A DNA stretch of 64,000 bases from Herpetosiphon giganteus (GCF_016907925.1 NZ_JAFBCZ010000014.1:62001-126000); one strand, 5' to 3'; shown: positions 27,232 to 36,397, counted from the first letter of the stretch. Made by a program: numbers and translations. The notes: generated from the sequence alone by a model not told the origin.

Positions 27232-29343
27232 ATGAAAGAGTACGGTCCGGATCGTATCCACACAATTGGCCTGTTTGGCCATGGCGGTGCTGGCAAAACG
27301 ACCCTCGCTGAAGCCCTACTTTTCGCCAGCAAAGCCCTCCCACGCATGGGGCGCGTCGAAGATGGCTCAACCGTGAGCGATTACGACCCCGATGAAGTCA
27401 AACGCCACGCCTCAATCAACCTCTCGGTGATTCCAATCGAATGGAACGGCAACAAGTTCAATTTTATCGATGTGCCTGGCTATGCAGATTTTCGCGGCGA
27501 AGCTGCTGCGGCGCTCAGGGTGATCGATGGGATGGTGCTGGTGCTTGATGCCGCTGGCGGGGTCGAAGTTGGTGCAGAATTGCTGTGGCAAATGGCTCGT
27601 GAGGCGAATATCCCACGAGTTGTTTTTATTAACAAGCTTGATCGCGAAAATGCCAACTTTCAACGCACCGTCGAACAAGCCAAAGGCCTGCTGAGCGAAG
27701 CAATCACGCCAATGCATATGCCAATCGGCAGCGGAGCGAACTTCAAGGGCATTGTTTCGTTGCGCAAACGCAAAGCATGGCTGCATCACAATGGCAAAGA
27801 TGGAGCCTATGAGATCGCCGAAATTCCTGCTGAGATTCGCCCTGCAGCTCTGCAAATGGCCGATGGTTTGATTGAAAAAATTGCCATGACCAACGACCAC
27901 TTGATCGAGGAATATTTGGCAGGCGGCGCAGAAGCGCTTAGCGATGAAGAGCTTCGCCAAGGCTTTCAGGCTGCAATCAATGCGCATACAATTATGCCGC
28001 TGTTTATCGGCTCGGCAACTACGCTTTCGGGCATTCCCCAGTTGCTCGATGGCATTCTCGATGCGATTCCATCCGCGGCCAAGCGTTTGACCACTGCCCA
28101 CGATTTGCGCAATGATGATGATTATTTTCTCGAAGGCAAATCAGACGAGCCGCTGAGTGCGCTGGTTTTCAAAACCCATGTCGATCAATATGTTGGCCGT
28201 TTGAGCTGCTTCCGCGTATTTAGCGGCGAGCTGCACTCAAACTCGGTGGTGCGCAATGCGCGCACAGGCCGCGACGAACGCATTGGTCAACTCTTCCAGT
28301 TGCGCGGCAAGGAGCAAACGCCAGTCTCGGTGGTGCATGCAGGCGATTTGGGAGCTGTGGCCAAGCTCGCCGACACACTGAGCGGCGACACACTCTACGG
28401 CGCTGACAATCCGCTGCGCTTGCGCGGCATTAGCTACCCCGAAGCCGCCTTTACCGCCAAAGTCACCCCACATTCCAAAAACGACCTCGACAAGTTAGGC
28501 AATGCACTGCATCGAATTATTGAAGAAGACCCGATTTTGCAGCTTGGGCGCGACATCCAAACTGGCGAAACCTTGCTTGCAGGCTTGAGCGAAACGCACT
28601 TGAATTTTGTCGCCGAACGAGTGAAGCGCAAATTCGATGTGCATTTCGATTTGGCAATTCCTAGCGTGCCCTATCGCGAACGCATCAGCAGCACCGCTAG
28701 CTCAACCTATCGCCATAAAAAGCAAACTGGTGGAGCTGGCCAATTTGCCGAAATTTCGCTGCGGCTTGAGCCATTGCCAGCCGATCCTGATCGCGCTGAT
28801 CCACTCGAATTTGCGAGCGAAATTGTAGGTGGAGTGGTTTCGCGCTCGTTCTGGCCAGCGATTGAAAAGGGCATTCGCGAATCGATGGCTTTGGGCGTGC
28901 TTTCTGGCCACCCAGTGATTGACGTGAAGGCCGTGATTTACGACGGCAAGGAACATCCGGTTGATAGCAAAGAAATTGCTTTCAAAACTGCTGGTAAATT
29001 TGCCTTCCGCGAGGCTGCGCGCAAAGCCAATCCGGTAATTATCGAGCCAATTTATGTGCTCAACATCAATGTTCCCGATGAATATGTTGGCGATATTTTG
29101 AGCGATTTGAATGGCAATAAACGGGGGCGAGTGCAAGGCATGGAGCAAATTGGCCATAGCCGCACCTTGATTACCGCCCATGTGCCTTTGGCCGAATGCC
29201 AACGCTACTCGACCGATTTGCGTTCGATTACCCAAGGCCGTGGCGATTTTGTGATGCGGCTTGATCATTATGATGATGTGCCGCACAGCGTCGCCCAAAC
29301 CATCATCGCCAATGCCAAGCAGCACCACGACGACGATGAATAG
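27232..29343 (+). CDS. EF-G-like translational GTPase (FusA2 type)
   Basis: A 703-aa paralogue of elongation factor G. G1 is GHGGAGKTTLAEA (about residue 17), G3 DVPGYADF, and G4 NKLD. After the G domain come domain II (about 300-385) and domains III-V, with SSTYRHKKQTGGAGQFAE and the C-terminal NVPDEYVGDILSDLNGNKRG that resembles domain IV/V of EF-G. The P-loop and the switch II region differ from canonical EF-G, and the family (EF-G-like, Mycobacterium FusA2, Thermus EF-G-2) does not necessarily translocate ribosomes. AAAGGAGGAG (27217-27226) fixes the start. The gene stands alone. Confidence 0.9.
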   Translation: MKEYGPDRIHTIGLFGHGGAGKTTLAEALLFASKALPRMGRVEDGSTVSDYDPDEVKRHASINLSVIPIEWNGNKFNFIDVPGYADFRGEAAAALRVIDGMVLVLDAAGGVEVGAELLWQMAREANIPRVVFINKLDRENANFQRTVEQAKGLLSEAITPMHMPIGSGANFKGIVSLRKRKAWLHHNGKDGAYEIAEIPAEIRPAALQMADGLIEKIAMTNDHLIEEYLAGGAEALSDEELRQGFQAAINAHTIMPLFIGSATTLSGIPQLLDGILDAIPSAAKRLTTAHDLRNDDDYFLEGKSDEPLSALVFKTHVDQYVGRLSCFRVFSGELHSNSVVRNARTGRDERIGQLFQLRGKEQTPVSVVHAGDLGAVAKLADTLSGDTLYGADNPLRLRGISYPEAAFTAKVTPHSKNDLDKLGNALHRIIEEDPILQLGRDIQTGETLLAGLSETHLNFVAERVKRKFDVHFDLAIPSVPYRERISSTASSTYRHKKQTGGAGQFAEISLRLEPLPADPDRADPLEFASEIVGGVVSRSFWPAIEKGIRESMALGVLSGHPVIDVKAVIYDGKEHPVDSKEIAFKTAGKFAFREAARKANPVIIEPIYVLNINVPDEYVGDILSDLNGNKRGRVQGMEQIGHSRTLITAHVPLAECQRYSTDLRSITQGRGDFVMRLDHYDDVPHSVAQTIIANAKQHHDDDE

Positions 29344-29930
29344 CGACTGAAGGATGAATTATGAAGGATGAGGGATGAAGGCAGAAGTCAAAAGTCAAAA
29401 ATTTAACGCAGAGGCGCAGAGAACCAAGGGATGAAGGCAGAAATCAAAAGTCAAAAGGCAAAAGAAGGGAGGAATGGCTATAGGCTATAGGCTTTGGGAA
29501 CGTAATCAATAAATTTGTGGCGAAAAGAAGGGATGAAGGATGAAAATTCGGGCTGTAGGCTCTGGGAATTATTCCTAGAGCCTATATGTACTGGTCATTG
29601 CATTAACCATCGATTTCCCCTCACCCCCAACCCCTCACCCACGTGGCGGGCGAGGGGCTTTAATCCCGTGGTTCTTGCGCAATACGTTGGTAAAAACCGG
29701 TGCTCCCCTCGCCCGCGTTCAGTGGGAGCGGGGCTGGGGGGTGAGGGCATGAATTTCGTTGCCAATCTAACGAACCAGTACACCTATAGCCCATAGCCCA
29801 TAGCCATACTTATCTCTGCGCCGCTGCGTTAAAACCCCGATCTCTTATCCCCTATGTTCTATGTTCTATGCTCTATGTTCTTACTTCCCGATCCCCAACC
29901 CCTATGCTCTCTGTTCTTTCTCTGTTAACG
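29344..29930. repeat. Intergenic repeat cluster
   Basis: It contains GGATGAA/TTATGAA/GGATGAG heptads (29350-29375), AAGTCAAAA units, GCAGAGGCGCAGAG (29408-29421), GGCTATA heptads (29466-29490), ATAGCCC heptads (29785-29805) and GTTCTAT heptads (29855-29880 and 29903-29927), with a MITE-like element in the middle. No gene is seen. Confidence 0.85.
29608..29775 (-). mobile_element. MITE-like GC-rich palindromic element, copy 2
   Basis: It lies opposite to copies 1 and 3: CCCCTCACCCCCAACCCCTC at the left and GTGAGGGCATGAATTTCGTTG at the right, ending in GCCAATC. The ends are imperfect inverted repeats of about 45 nt, and the centre (about 29660-29700) is less conserved. The flanking CATG and GGATTGGCAAC-like sequence is shared with the other copies. 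Confidence 0.65.
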
Positions 29931-29931
29931 C

Positions 29932-29956
29932 AAAAAAGCCCACAGATGGGGCTTTC
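29932..29956 (-). terminator. rpsT terminator
   Basis: On the minus strand a 7-bp stem (GAAAGCCC with GGGCTTT) and 7-nt loop are followed by TTTTTT. It sits about 30 nt after the bS20 stop. Confidence 0.75.
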
Positions 29957-29986
29957 ATTGCAGAACAGTGCTAAAAATGGCAGAGC

Positions 29987-30274
29987 TTATTGCACGGTGG
30001 TGCGGGTGCCGATGCCATTAGCAATGTTGAAGCGGCGAACCAACCGTGATTTGCGGCGGGCTGCTTGGTTTTTGTGAATGATGCCTTTAGCGGCTGCTTG
30101 GTCCAAGGCTTTCAACGCTGCTGCCAACGACTCTTTGCTAGCTTCGTTTTTAGCATTGACGCTTTGAGCTGATTTCTTGACCAAGGTTTTGAGTTGTGAG
30201 CGCACCATAACGTTGCGTGCATGGCGGCGAGCAGTTGTCCGAATGCGTTTGCGGGCTGAAGCTGTATTAGCCAA
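29987..30274 (-). CDS. rpsT: 30S ribosomal protein bS20
   Basis: The 95-aa product is a basic helical protein with the family N-terminus MANTASARKRIRTTARRHAR and the C-terminal KGIIHKNQAARRKSRLVRR. It binds 16S rRNA early in 30S assembly. The start codon is TTG, with GGAGG 5-7 nt upstream; E. coli rpsT also uses a UUG start and is autoregulated at translation, so the weak start here may be a conserved control device. The gene is monocistronic, with its own promoter and terminator, and is divergent from murJ. Confidence 0.95.
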   Translation of the reverse strand: MANTASARKRIRTTARRHARNVMVRSQLKTLVKKSAQSVNAKNEASKESLAAALKALDQAAAKGIIHKNQAARRKSRLVRRFNIANGIGTRTTVQ

Positions 30275-30355
30275 CGTGACCTCCTCGAAGGTTTGGTATC
30301 ATAAGAAAACGCCGAGGCCACGCAGCCTGCGGCTAATTTGGATTCGCGACGATGG

Positions 30356-30384
30356 ATTATACCAGAAAGAATCAAAATGAGCAA
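30356..30384 (-). promoter_or_regulatory. rpsT promoter
   Basis: On the minus strand TATAAT (30361 to 30356) has TTGCTC 17 nt upstream (30384 to 30379). The -35 overlaps the murJ start codon on the other strand. The 5' UTR would be about 75 nt. Confidence 0.55.
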
Positions 30385-32200
30385 CGAGTCATTATCGCCG
30401 ACTCCCACGCCCACTTCCAGCCCATTACGCAAGCGCTCGATGAGTGCAGTGCTCAATAGCGCAATTGTGATGTTGGGCTATTTATTAAGTCGCGTGATTG
30501 GGATTGTGCGCCAAACAGTCTTGTCGAGCTACTTTGGCACCAATGTTGTCAGCGATATTTATACCACAGCCTTTCAAATTCCCGATTTGTTGTATTTGGT
30601 GATTATTGGCGGCGCGTTGGGCACAGCCTTTATTCCAATTTTTATTGAAGCCTATACCAACCAAACTCATGAACGAGCGTGGCAAGTTGCCAATTTGGTG
30701 ATTAACGCAGCTTTGGCGGTGCTAAGTGTGGTTTCGTTGGCGATTTTGCTGCTAGCCGACCCGCTGCTACGTTGGCTTAACCCGACTTATACGCCCGAAC
30801 AACTCGGTTTGGCGATATATTTGGTGCGCTTGTTTATGCTCTCGCCGTTGCTGCTTGGCTTGGGTGGTTTGGCAATGGCAACGCTGAATGCGCTTGATCA
30901 TTTCACCATGCCAGCCTTAGTTCCGGTGATTTATAACGTGGCGATTATTGCGGGAATTGTGCTGATTGGGCCGTTGCTGGTGCGTTTTGGCTTGGTGCAA
31001 CATCCGATCAGCGTGGTTGAGCATAATGGCCAATCGGTTTCGATTGAAGGCGCTGCGTGGGGCGTGGTGCTGGGTGCGTTGCTCTATTTGGTTTGTCAAT
31101 TGCCGGTGCTCTATCGGGCGGGCTTTCGCTATCAAGTGTTGTTTAATTGGCGCGATGCTGCCTTGCGCCGAATTGGCCTGTTGATGGGGCCGCGGGTTTT
31201 TGGCCAAGCAGCCATGCAAATCAACACAATCGCAATTTTTAGCTTTGCCAAATTGCTTGGCGATGGCCGCGCCACGGCGTTGAGCAACGCATTAACGTTG
31301 ATGTTGCTGCCGCATGGCATTTTTGCCCTCAGCTTGGCGACTGTGATGTTTCCCCAACTCAGCCGCTTGGATGCGGCAGGCGATGAGGAAGGCTTTAATC
31401 AAACGACGCGCAGCACCTTGGGCACAGTATTATGGGCAATTATTCCCGCCGCTGTTGGCTTGATGCTGCTGGCCACGCCAATTGTCCAGGTACTGTTCCA
31501 ACGCGGCAACTTCGATAGCCAATCGACCTTGTGGGTGGTGCAAGCCTTGATGATGTATGCCACGGCGCTGCCAGCCTTTGGTGCTGCCGAAATCTTGATT
31601 CGTGGCTTTTATGCCCGCCAAGAAACCACGATTCCGGTGCTGATTGGGATTGTGACCGTGGTGTTGAATATTGGTCTGTGTTGGATCCTGACTCGTTATA
31701 GCACCAGCCATATTGTGCTGGCGGGGGCATTTAGCGTTACCAACAATCTTGAATTATTGTTGCTGCTGGTGATGTGGCGGCGGCGCAATGGCAATCTTGA
31801 TGCTGCTGGCCAATTGCAGCGTTCGTTGCTCATTACGCTGCTTAGCTCGTTGGCGATGGCGTTGGTGTTGCAAGCGCCGATATTTAGCCTGTTGATTGTT
31901 GGCTTACTTGGCTTAAATTATGGGTGGCGACGTTTGAAGGCCGAGCCGCTGCCTCAATGGCTGGGCTTTGCCATTGCAGCGATTGGCGGTTTGGGCTTGG
32001 CGTGGCAAACCAACTTATTTGATCTAAAGTCTTGGGTGCAAATTGCGCCACAAGCCCAAAGTTTGGCTGGCTTGCTCGGTTCGTTGCTGTTTAATGGCTT
32101 ATTGGCGATTGCAATCTATTTTGCTTGCTCAAGCGCCTTGGGTGCGCCCGAAGCAGCAGTTTGGCAACAACGCATTTTGGGGCGGCTGAAACGGCGCTAA
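30377..32200 (+). CDS. murJ: Lipid II flippase MurJ
   Basis: A 607-aa membrane protein of the MVIN/MATE group that flips lipid II during peptidoglycan synthesis. After a short Pro/Ser-rich cytoplasmic N-terminus there are about 14 membrane segments. Family motifs are GYLLSRVIGIVRQTVLSSYFG (residues 33-53), the loop with GGALGTAFIP, and PQLSRLDAAGDEE. The ATG at 30377 gives MSNESLSPTP; its ribosome-binding site is weak, and the rpsT promoter overlaps it. The gene is divergent from rpsT and ends near a small membrane protein gene. Confidence 0.93.
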   Translation: MSNESLSPTPTPTSSPLRKRSMSAVLNSAIVMLGYLLSRVIGIVRQTVLSSYFGTNVVSDIYTTAFQIPDLLYLVIIGGALGTAFIPIFIEAYTNQTHERAWQVANLVINAALAVLSVVSLAILLLADPLLRWLNPTYTPEQLGLAIYLVRLFMLSPLLLGLGGLAMATLNALDHFTMPALVPVIYNVAIIAGIVLIGPLLVRFGLVQHPISVVEHNGQSVSIEGAAWGVVLGALLYLVCQLPVLYRAGFRYQVLFNWRDAALRRIGLLMGPRVFGQAAMQINTIAIFSFAKLLGDGRATALSNALTLMLLPHGIFALSLATVMFPQLSRLDAAGDEEGFNQTTRSTLGTVLWAIIPAAVGLMLLATPIVQVLFQRGNFDSQSTLWVVQALMMYATALPAFGAAEILIRGFYARQETTIPVLIGIVTVVLNIGLCWILTRYSTSHIVLAGAFSVTNNLELLLLLVMWRRRNGNLDAAGQLQRSLLITLLSSLAMALVLQAPIFSLLIVGLLGLNYGWRRLKAEPLPQWLGFAIAAIGGLGLAWQTNLFDLKSWVQIAPQAQSLAGLLGSLLFNGLLAIAIYFACSSALGAPEAAVWQQRILGRLKRR

Positions 32201-32312
32201 ATCAGCTGTGAGCTAATTCACACTAAAATTGCTCAATTCGTGACAGAACATGACACATAAGCCAATTATAGTATCTCCATCAACAGAAAATTGTTTATGG
32301 AGGGACGTAATT

Positions 32313-32741
32313 ATGGCTACACGACGGATTTCAACAATCGTAATGGCAGTTTTGGGTTTGATTATGTTGGTTGGTTTATTCTTGCCCTATATTCAAAGCA
32401 CCAGCTCGCCAGATTTAAAGATTAGCGTGTTTCAAGTACTTGGTGGCGAAATTAGCGATTTAATTCCAGCGGCAAATAAAACCATTTATCTGGTTATCGG
32501 GGCTGCTGTTGCAATTGGTGGTTTATTCGCTTTATTGAGCCTGACTGGCAAAAAAGTATTTGGAATTTTTAGTATTATCGCAAGTTTCTTGATTGCTGCA
32601 TTCCATGGCTTGCTCACAATTGGCTTCTCGGAAAAACGCGATATTGTGGCAGGCTTAGGTTTTTGGTTGCTCTTAGCTGCAAGCTTGGTTTTATTTGTCA
32701 CGAGCATTGTCTTTGTTGCGCGTAAACCAAAACTTGTCTAA
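32313..32741 (+). CDS. Small four-TM membrane protein
   Basis: A 142-aa integral membrane protein with four hydrophobic segments (IVMAVLGLIMLVGLFLP; TIYLVIGAAVAIGGLFALLS; FGIFSIIASFLIAAFHGLL; LGFWLLLAASLVLFVTSIVF). No family was recognised. GGAGGG (32299-32304) lies 8 nt before the ATG. It is 112 nt after murJ, and a terminator follows. It is not clearly linked to the cellulase cluster that converges on it. Confidence 0.75.
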   Translation: MATRRISTIVMAVLGLIMLVGLFLPYIQSTSSPDLKISVFQVLGGEISDLIPAANKTIYLVIGAAVAIGGLFALLSLTGKKVFGIFSIIASFLIAAFHGLLTIGFSEKRDIVAGLGFWLLLAASLVLFVTSIVFVARKPKLV

Positions 32742-32756
32742 TTGATTGTGGCGGAT

Positions 32757-32787
32757 GGCGGCAGTTGGGTGGAACTGCCGCCGTTTT
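32757..32787. terminator. Rho-independent terminator
   Basis: A 10-bp stem (GGCGGCAGTT with AACTGCCGCC) with a 6-nt loop is followed by GTTTT. It sits between the small membrane protein gene and the convergent GH8 gene. Confidence 0.8.
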
Positions 32788-32795
32788 GTATTTAA

Positions 32796-34286
32796 TTAGC
32801 GATTGGATTTAGCAAACGGTAAATACATACGAAAATTCAAATTTGGCACCAGCGTTGGTGTGCGACTTGGCGTTGCAGTTGGCGTGCGACTTGGGGTGAT
32901 GGTAATCGTCGCAGGCGTGGTGGTGCTGGTTGTAGGCGTGCCAGTCGCCGTTCTGGTTGGCGTGTTGCTTGCGGTTGGCGTTGCGGTACCGCCATTGCCT
33001 GCCAAGCCCATCTCATACAAATTGGGAAAATTGCCAGTCAGCAACAACATATTCAGCAAGCGCCAAGCGTTGGGATAATAGCTGTTGGGCGTATCTTTGG
33101 TTGCAAGCACGGCGTTGTAGGCTTGTTGGGGCGTGGTTTTCAGGCTGGCGGTTGCAGCGCCACAATTGACAGCTTGTGGAGCTGGCGCGGCCCAAATCGC
33201 GGCAGCAGCATTGGCCACGAAGAACACGCCGCGATAATTATCAACCGAGGTGCCATCGAGCCGATAGCGGGCTTGCAGGTTGTCGATGCCCACGCTACTG
33301 AAAAAACCACCAATTTCGTTCATGGTTTCGCGCGAGCTAGCGGTGTTGTACCAAGCCTTATCGATTGCGACTCGCCATGCAAAACGGGCTGCATCGTAGC
33401 TCCACCACGCCGATTCCTCAGGCTGCCACGAAACATACTGTACATCGCCATCATATTGATTCCAATTTGGCACCAGTTTGGAGCAATTGCCAGCTTTGGC
33501 TTGCACCAAATTGGTAATTGCATAGTTGCGGGTATTGACGGCGGCCCATTCGCTATTTTTATTGGTAAATTTGCCAAAGACCGTGCTATAGCCAGGTGAA
33601 AAATAAGAGAGATTAACAATACCTTGGATATATTCGGTCGCGGTCGACCAAGAATCACCTGGAAGAAGCTCGTTGCCTTGGTTGTTGGGCAAACCAGCGG
33701 GCGGGTTGCTGCCAGCATGATCAACTTCGTAAGTATAAATATTGTTGATCATCGTGGTGGCTAAGCTGCAATAATTCAGCCCATTGCTGCTGGCGGGCCA
33801 AACCCCTTGTTGCACTTTGACACAGGCATTGACAAGGCCCAAGGCCATATCTTCATCGCCATCGGTGGCAGCGCCACTGCCATTAATTTGGCCTGGATTG
33901 CCGATGTGCCAGTGCATCAAGCCACGAGTAGTAAAGTAGTCGCGGGTAAACAGCCACAACCCATCGAAGGTCGTCTGATCATCGAATAACGAGGCGAACA
34001 GCATGCCATAGCCTTGACCTTCGGAAACCGTCGTGTTATTGCTGACCCCACCCAGCACCCGCAAGCGATTGCCGCCGCCAGCGTTGTTGCTGGTAATTTG
34101 GGCGCTTTTCCATTCATTCCATGCTTGCGTGAGATCGGTCACATTGTAGTTAATGCCTGAAGCTTGATTATAGGGAAAAGTAAAGCCTTGCGGGCTAGCC
34201 TTGGCTGCTTGCTCACGTGGCAACGTAAAGCCGAGGCCGACTAAAATTGCCAAAATAAGCCAACGCGAGTGGAATGCTTGCTTCAT
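32796..34286 (-). CDS. Secreted GH8 endoglucanase, no CBM
   Basis: A 496-aa exported glycoside hydrolase family 8 enzyme that cuts internal beta-1,4-glucosidic bonds. The signal peptide covers about residues 1-30. In the catalytic domain (30-415) the general acid is in VSEGQGYGML and the proposed base is in SYDAARFAWR; ATDGDEDMALGL is also conserved. A Thr/Pro/Ser linker follows, and the protein ends NFRMYLPFAKSNR with no binding module. Its catalytic part is a close paralogue of the upstream GH8-CBM2 gene. The ATG at 34286 follows AGGAG by 8 nt. It is last in the leftward cellulase series. Confidence 0.92.
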   Translation of the reverse strand: MKQAFHSRWLILAILVGLGFTLPREQAAKASPQGFTFPYNQASGINYNVTDLTQAWNEWKSAQITSNNAGGGNRLRVLGGVSNNTTVSEGQGYGMLFASLFDDQTTFDGLWLFTRDYFTTRGLMHWHIGNPGQINGSGAATDGDEDMALGLVNACVKVQQGVWPASSNGLNYCSLATTMINNIYTYEVDHAGSNPPAGLPNNQGNELLPGDSWSTATEYIQGIVNLSYFSPGYSTVFGKFTNKNSEWAAVNTRNYAITNLVQAKAGNCSKLVPNWNQYDGDVQYVSWQPEESAWWSYDAARFAWRVAIDKAWYNTASSRETMNEIGGFFSSVGIDNLQARYRLDGTSVDNYRGVFFVANAAAAIWAAPAPQAVNCGAATASLKTTPQQAYNAVLATKDTPNSYYPNAWRLLNMLLLTGNFPNLYEMGLAGNGGTATPTASNTPTRTATGTPTTSTTTPATITITPSRTPTATPSRTPTLVPNLNFRMYLPFAKSNR

Positions 34287-34310
34287 CGTGATTGCTCCTA
34301 GACACAAAAA

Positions 34311-34339
34311 CAAGGATGCAGTTGTGGGCTGCATCCTTG
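34311..34339 (-). terminator. Intercistronic hairpin between the two GH8 genes
   Basis: An 11-bp perfect stem (34311-34321 with 34329-34339) and a 7-nt loop, lacking a T-run on the minus strand. It may stabilise or partly terminate the message rather than end it. Confidence 0.6.
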
Positions 34340-34370
34340 CAATAAACCGACGGCTAGTATACCAAGAATC

Positions 34371-36233
34371 TTATGGCGCGACGCTACATGCGGTGCCGTT
34401 TAAGCTAATGCTGCTTGGCTTGGGGTTGCTACCGCTGTAGGTTCCTTGGAAGCCAAAGCTAGCAGTGCCACCGCTGGCGATCGAGCCATTCCAGCCAGCG
34501 CTATTGACACTGACGTTTTGGCCGGTTTGGCTGACAACGCCATTCCAGAGATTGCTAATTTGTTGATTGCCTGCGAATGTCCAAGCCACATTCCAGCCAT
34601 TAATCGCTGCACCGTTGTTGCGAATACTGACATCGGCGGTGAAGCCACTGCCCCAGTCGTTGCTGATGGTGTAGCTGATTTGGCATGCGCCAGCAATTGG
34701 CGTATTGGTTGGCGGCGCGCTGGTTGGCACTGGCGTGTTGGTTGGGCGAATCGTTGGAACCGCTGTATTGGTTGGCAACACGTTAGTTGGCACTGGCGTG
34801 TTGGTTGCTGGTAAGGTGGTATTGGTTGGCAAGACGTTAGTTGGCACTGGCGTGTTGGTTGCTGGCACAGTGGTGTTGGTTGGGCGTGGCGTGCTGGTTG
34901 CTGGCACGGTGGTGTTGGTTGGCACTGGCGTGCTGGTTGGCGTAACGCCGTTGGCCAATTCATAAATATTGGGGAAGTTGCCAGTCAGCAGCAACATGCT
35001 CATCAAACGCCAAGCATTGACATAATATGAATTTGGCGAATCTTTGGTTGCCAAAACCATGTTATACGCTTGTTGCGGCGTGGTTTTGAGCTGGCCCGTG
35101 GCAGCGCCACAATTGACAGCTTGCGCAGCAGGAGCGGCCCAAATTGCGGCAGCAGCATTGGCCACGAAGAACACGCCGCGATAATTATCGACCGAGGTGC
35201 CGTTCATGCGATAGCGGGCTTGCACATTTTCGATGCCGACGCTGCTGAAGAAACCACCAACTTCGTTCATGGTTTCGCGTGAGCTGGCGGTGTTGTACCA
35301 CGCTTTATCGACGGCAACGCGCCATGCAAAGCGTGCTGCGTCATAGCTCCACCAAGCGTATTCTTCTGGCTGCCACGAAACGAGTTGGGCATCGCCATCA
35401 TATTGGTTCCAGTTGGGCACGAGCTTGGAGCAGTTGCCCGGGCGCGATTGAGCTAAGTTGGTAATTTCATAATTGCGGGCATTGACCGCTTCCCATTCGC
35501 TGGTTTTGCCTGTGAATTTACCAAAGACGGTGAAATAGCCAGGCGAGAAATAGGAAAGATTGACGATGCCTTCTGGATAATCGCGGGTCAGGTTCCAGCC
35601 ATCGCCGGGTAATAATTCGTTGCCTGGGTTGTTGGGCAAACCAGCGATTGGGCTTGAGCCTGGGTGATCAACTTCGTAGGTGTAAATATTGTTGATCATC
35701 GTTGTTGCCAAGCTACAATAATCGAGACCATTGCTGCTTGGTTGCCAAACGCCCTTGCGCACCTTGACACAGGCATTGACGAGTCCCAAGGCCATATCTT
35801 CGTCGCCATCAGTGGCGGCGTAGCTCCCGCGCAATTGGCCAGGATTGCCAATGTGCCAGTGCATCAAGCCGTTGGGGTCAAGGTGATCGCGGGTGAACAA
35901 CCACAAACCGTCAAGCGTGTTTTGGTCGTCGAAAATCGAGGCGAACAGAATGCCATAGCCTTGGCCTTCGGAAACCGTCGATGAGCTATCGACCCCACCC
36001 ATCACGCGTAGGCGATTGCCGCCGCCAGCATTGTTGGCGGTGATCATATTGCTTTTCCACTCGTTCCAAGCCTGCGTGAGATCGGTCACATTGTAGTTAA
36101 TGCCTGAGGGTTGGTTATAGGGAAACAACAATGGGCTAACATTATTGCCTTGGGCAGATTTGGATTGCAGCCATGGCACGCTAATCAGCGCGAGTAATGC
36201 CACGAGCAGCAGCATTTTGCGATGCTTTAACAT
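34371..36233 (-). CDS. Secreted GH8-CBM2 endoglucanase
   Basis: A 620-aa exported cellulase. The signal peptide is about residues 1-28, the GH8 domain about 30-410 (VSEGQGYGIL; GDEDMALGL; SYDAARFAWR), followed by a ~100-residue Thr/Pro/Val linker (PTNTTVPATN-type repeats) and a C-terminal family 2 carbohydrate-binding module from about 517 (ACQISYTISNDWGSGF). Two conserved cysteines near the CBM ends and tryptophans in WNVAWTF, NLWNGV and AGWNGS fit a cellulose-binding face. GGAGG lies 8 nt before the ATG. It follows the GH48 gene by 164 nt with hairpins between. Confidence 0.94.
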   Translation of the reverse strand: MLKHRKMLLLVALLALISVPWLQSKSAQGNNVSPLLFPYNQPSGINYNVTDLTQAWNEWKSNMITANNAGGGNRLRVMGGVDSSSTVSEGQGYGILFASIFDDQNTLDGLWLFTRDHLDPNGLMHWHIGNPGQLRGSYAATDGDEDMALGLVNACVKVRKGVWQPSSNGLDYCSLATTMINNIYTYEVDHPGSSPIAGLPNNPGNELLPGDGWNLTRDYPEGIVNLSYFSPGYFTVFGKFTGKTSEWEAVNARNYEITNLAQSRPGNCSKLVPNWNQYDGDAQLVSWQPEEYAWWSYDAARFAWRVAVDKAWYNTASSRETMNEVGGFFSSVGIENVQARYRMNGTSVDNYRGVFFVANAAAAIWAAPAAQAVNCGAATGQLKTTPQQAYNMVLATKDSPNSYYVNAWRLMSMLLLTGNFPNIYELANGVTPTSTPVPTNTTVPATSTPRPTNTTVPATNTPVPTNVLPTNTTLPATNTPVPTNVLPTNTAVPTIRPTNTPVPTSAPPTNTPIAGACQISYTISNDWGSGFTADVSIRNNGAAINGWNVAWTFAGNQQISNLWNGVVSQTGQNVSVNSAGWNGSIASGGTASFGFQGTYSGSNPKPSSISLNGTACSVAP

Positions 36234-36269
36234 CAAACAACCTCCGAAAAGAACAATTCAGAAAAAAGA

Positions 36270-36389
36270 GGGCAGACAATTAACTGCCGCCCTCAGTTTA
36301 CTCTTTATTAAGATATTTAATGGATAGCCTAAAAGTCCTGCAATTAAGGTTTATTAATGACTGCGCGTTAGCCGGCACTAACGCGCAGT
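36270..36389 (-). terminator. Two intercistronic hairpins after the GH48 gene
   Basis: Hairpin 1 (36271-36297) has the stem GAGGGC with GCCCTC and an inner CAG/CTG. Hairpin 2 (36360-36389) has a perfect 11-bp stem (ACTGCGCGTTA with TAACGCGCAGT). Neither has a clean T-run on the minus strand. Confidence 0.55.
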
Positions 36390-36397
36390 CGTGATGC

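Noticed and set aside
29515-29796. 93-codon plus-strand frame with PLTPNPSPTWRARG
   Set aside because: It is the translated MITE-like element; such phrases arise from the repeat itself.
34705-34965. VGTGVLVG-type repeat protein
   Set aside because: Antisense of the Thr/Pro linker of the GH8-CBM2 enzyme, not a gene.
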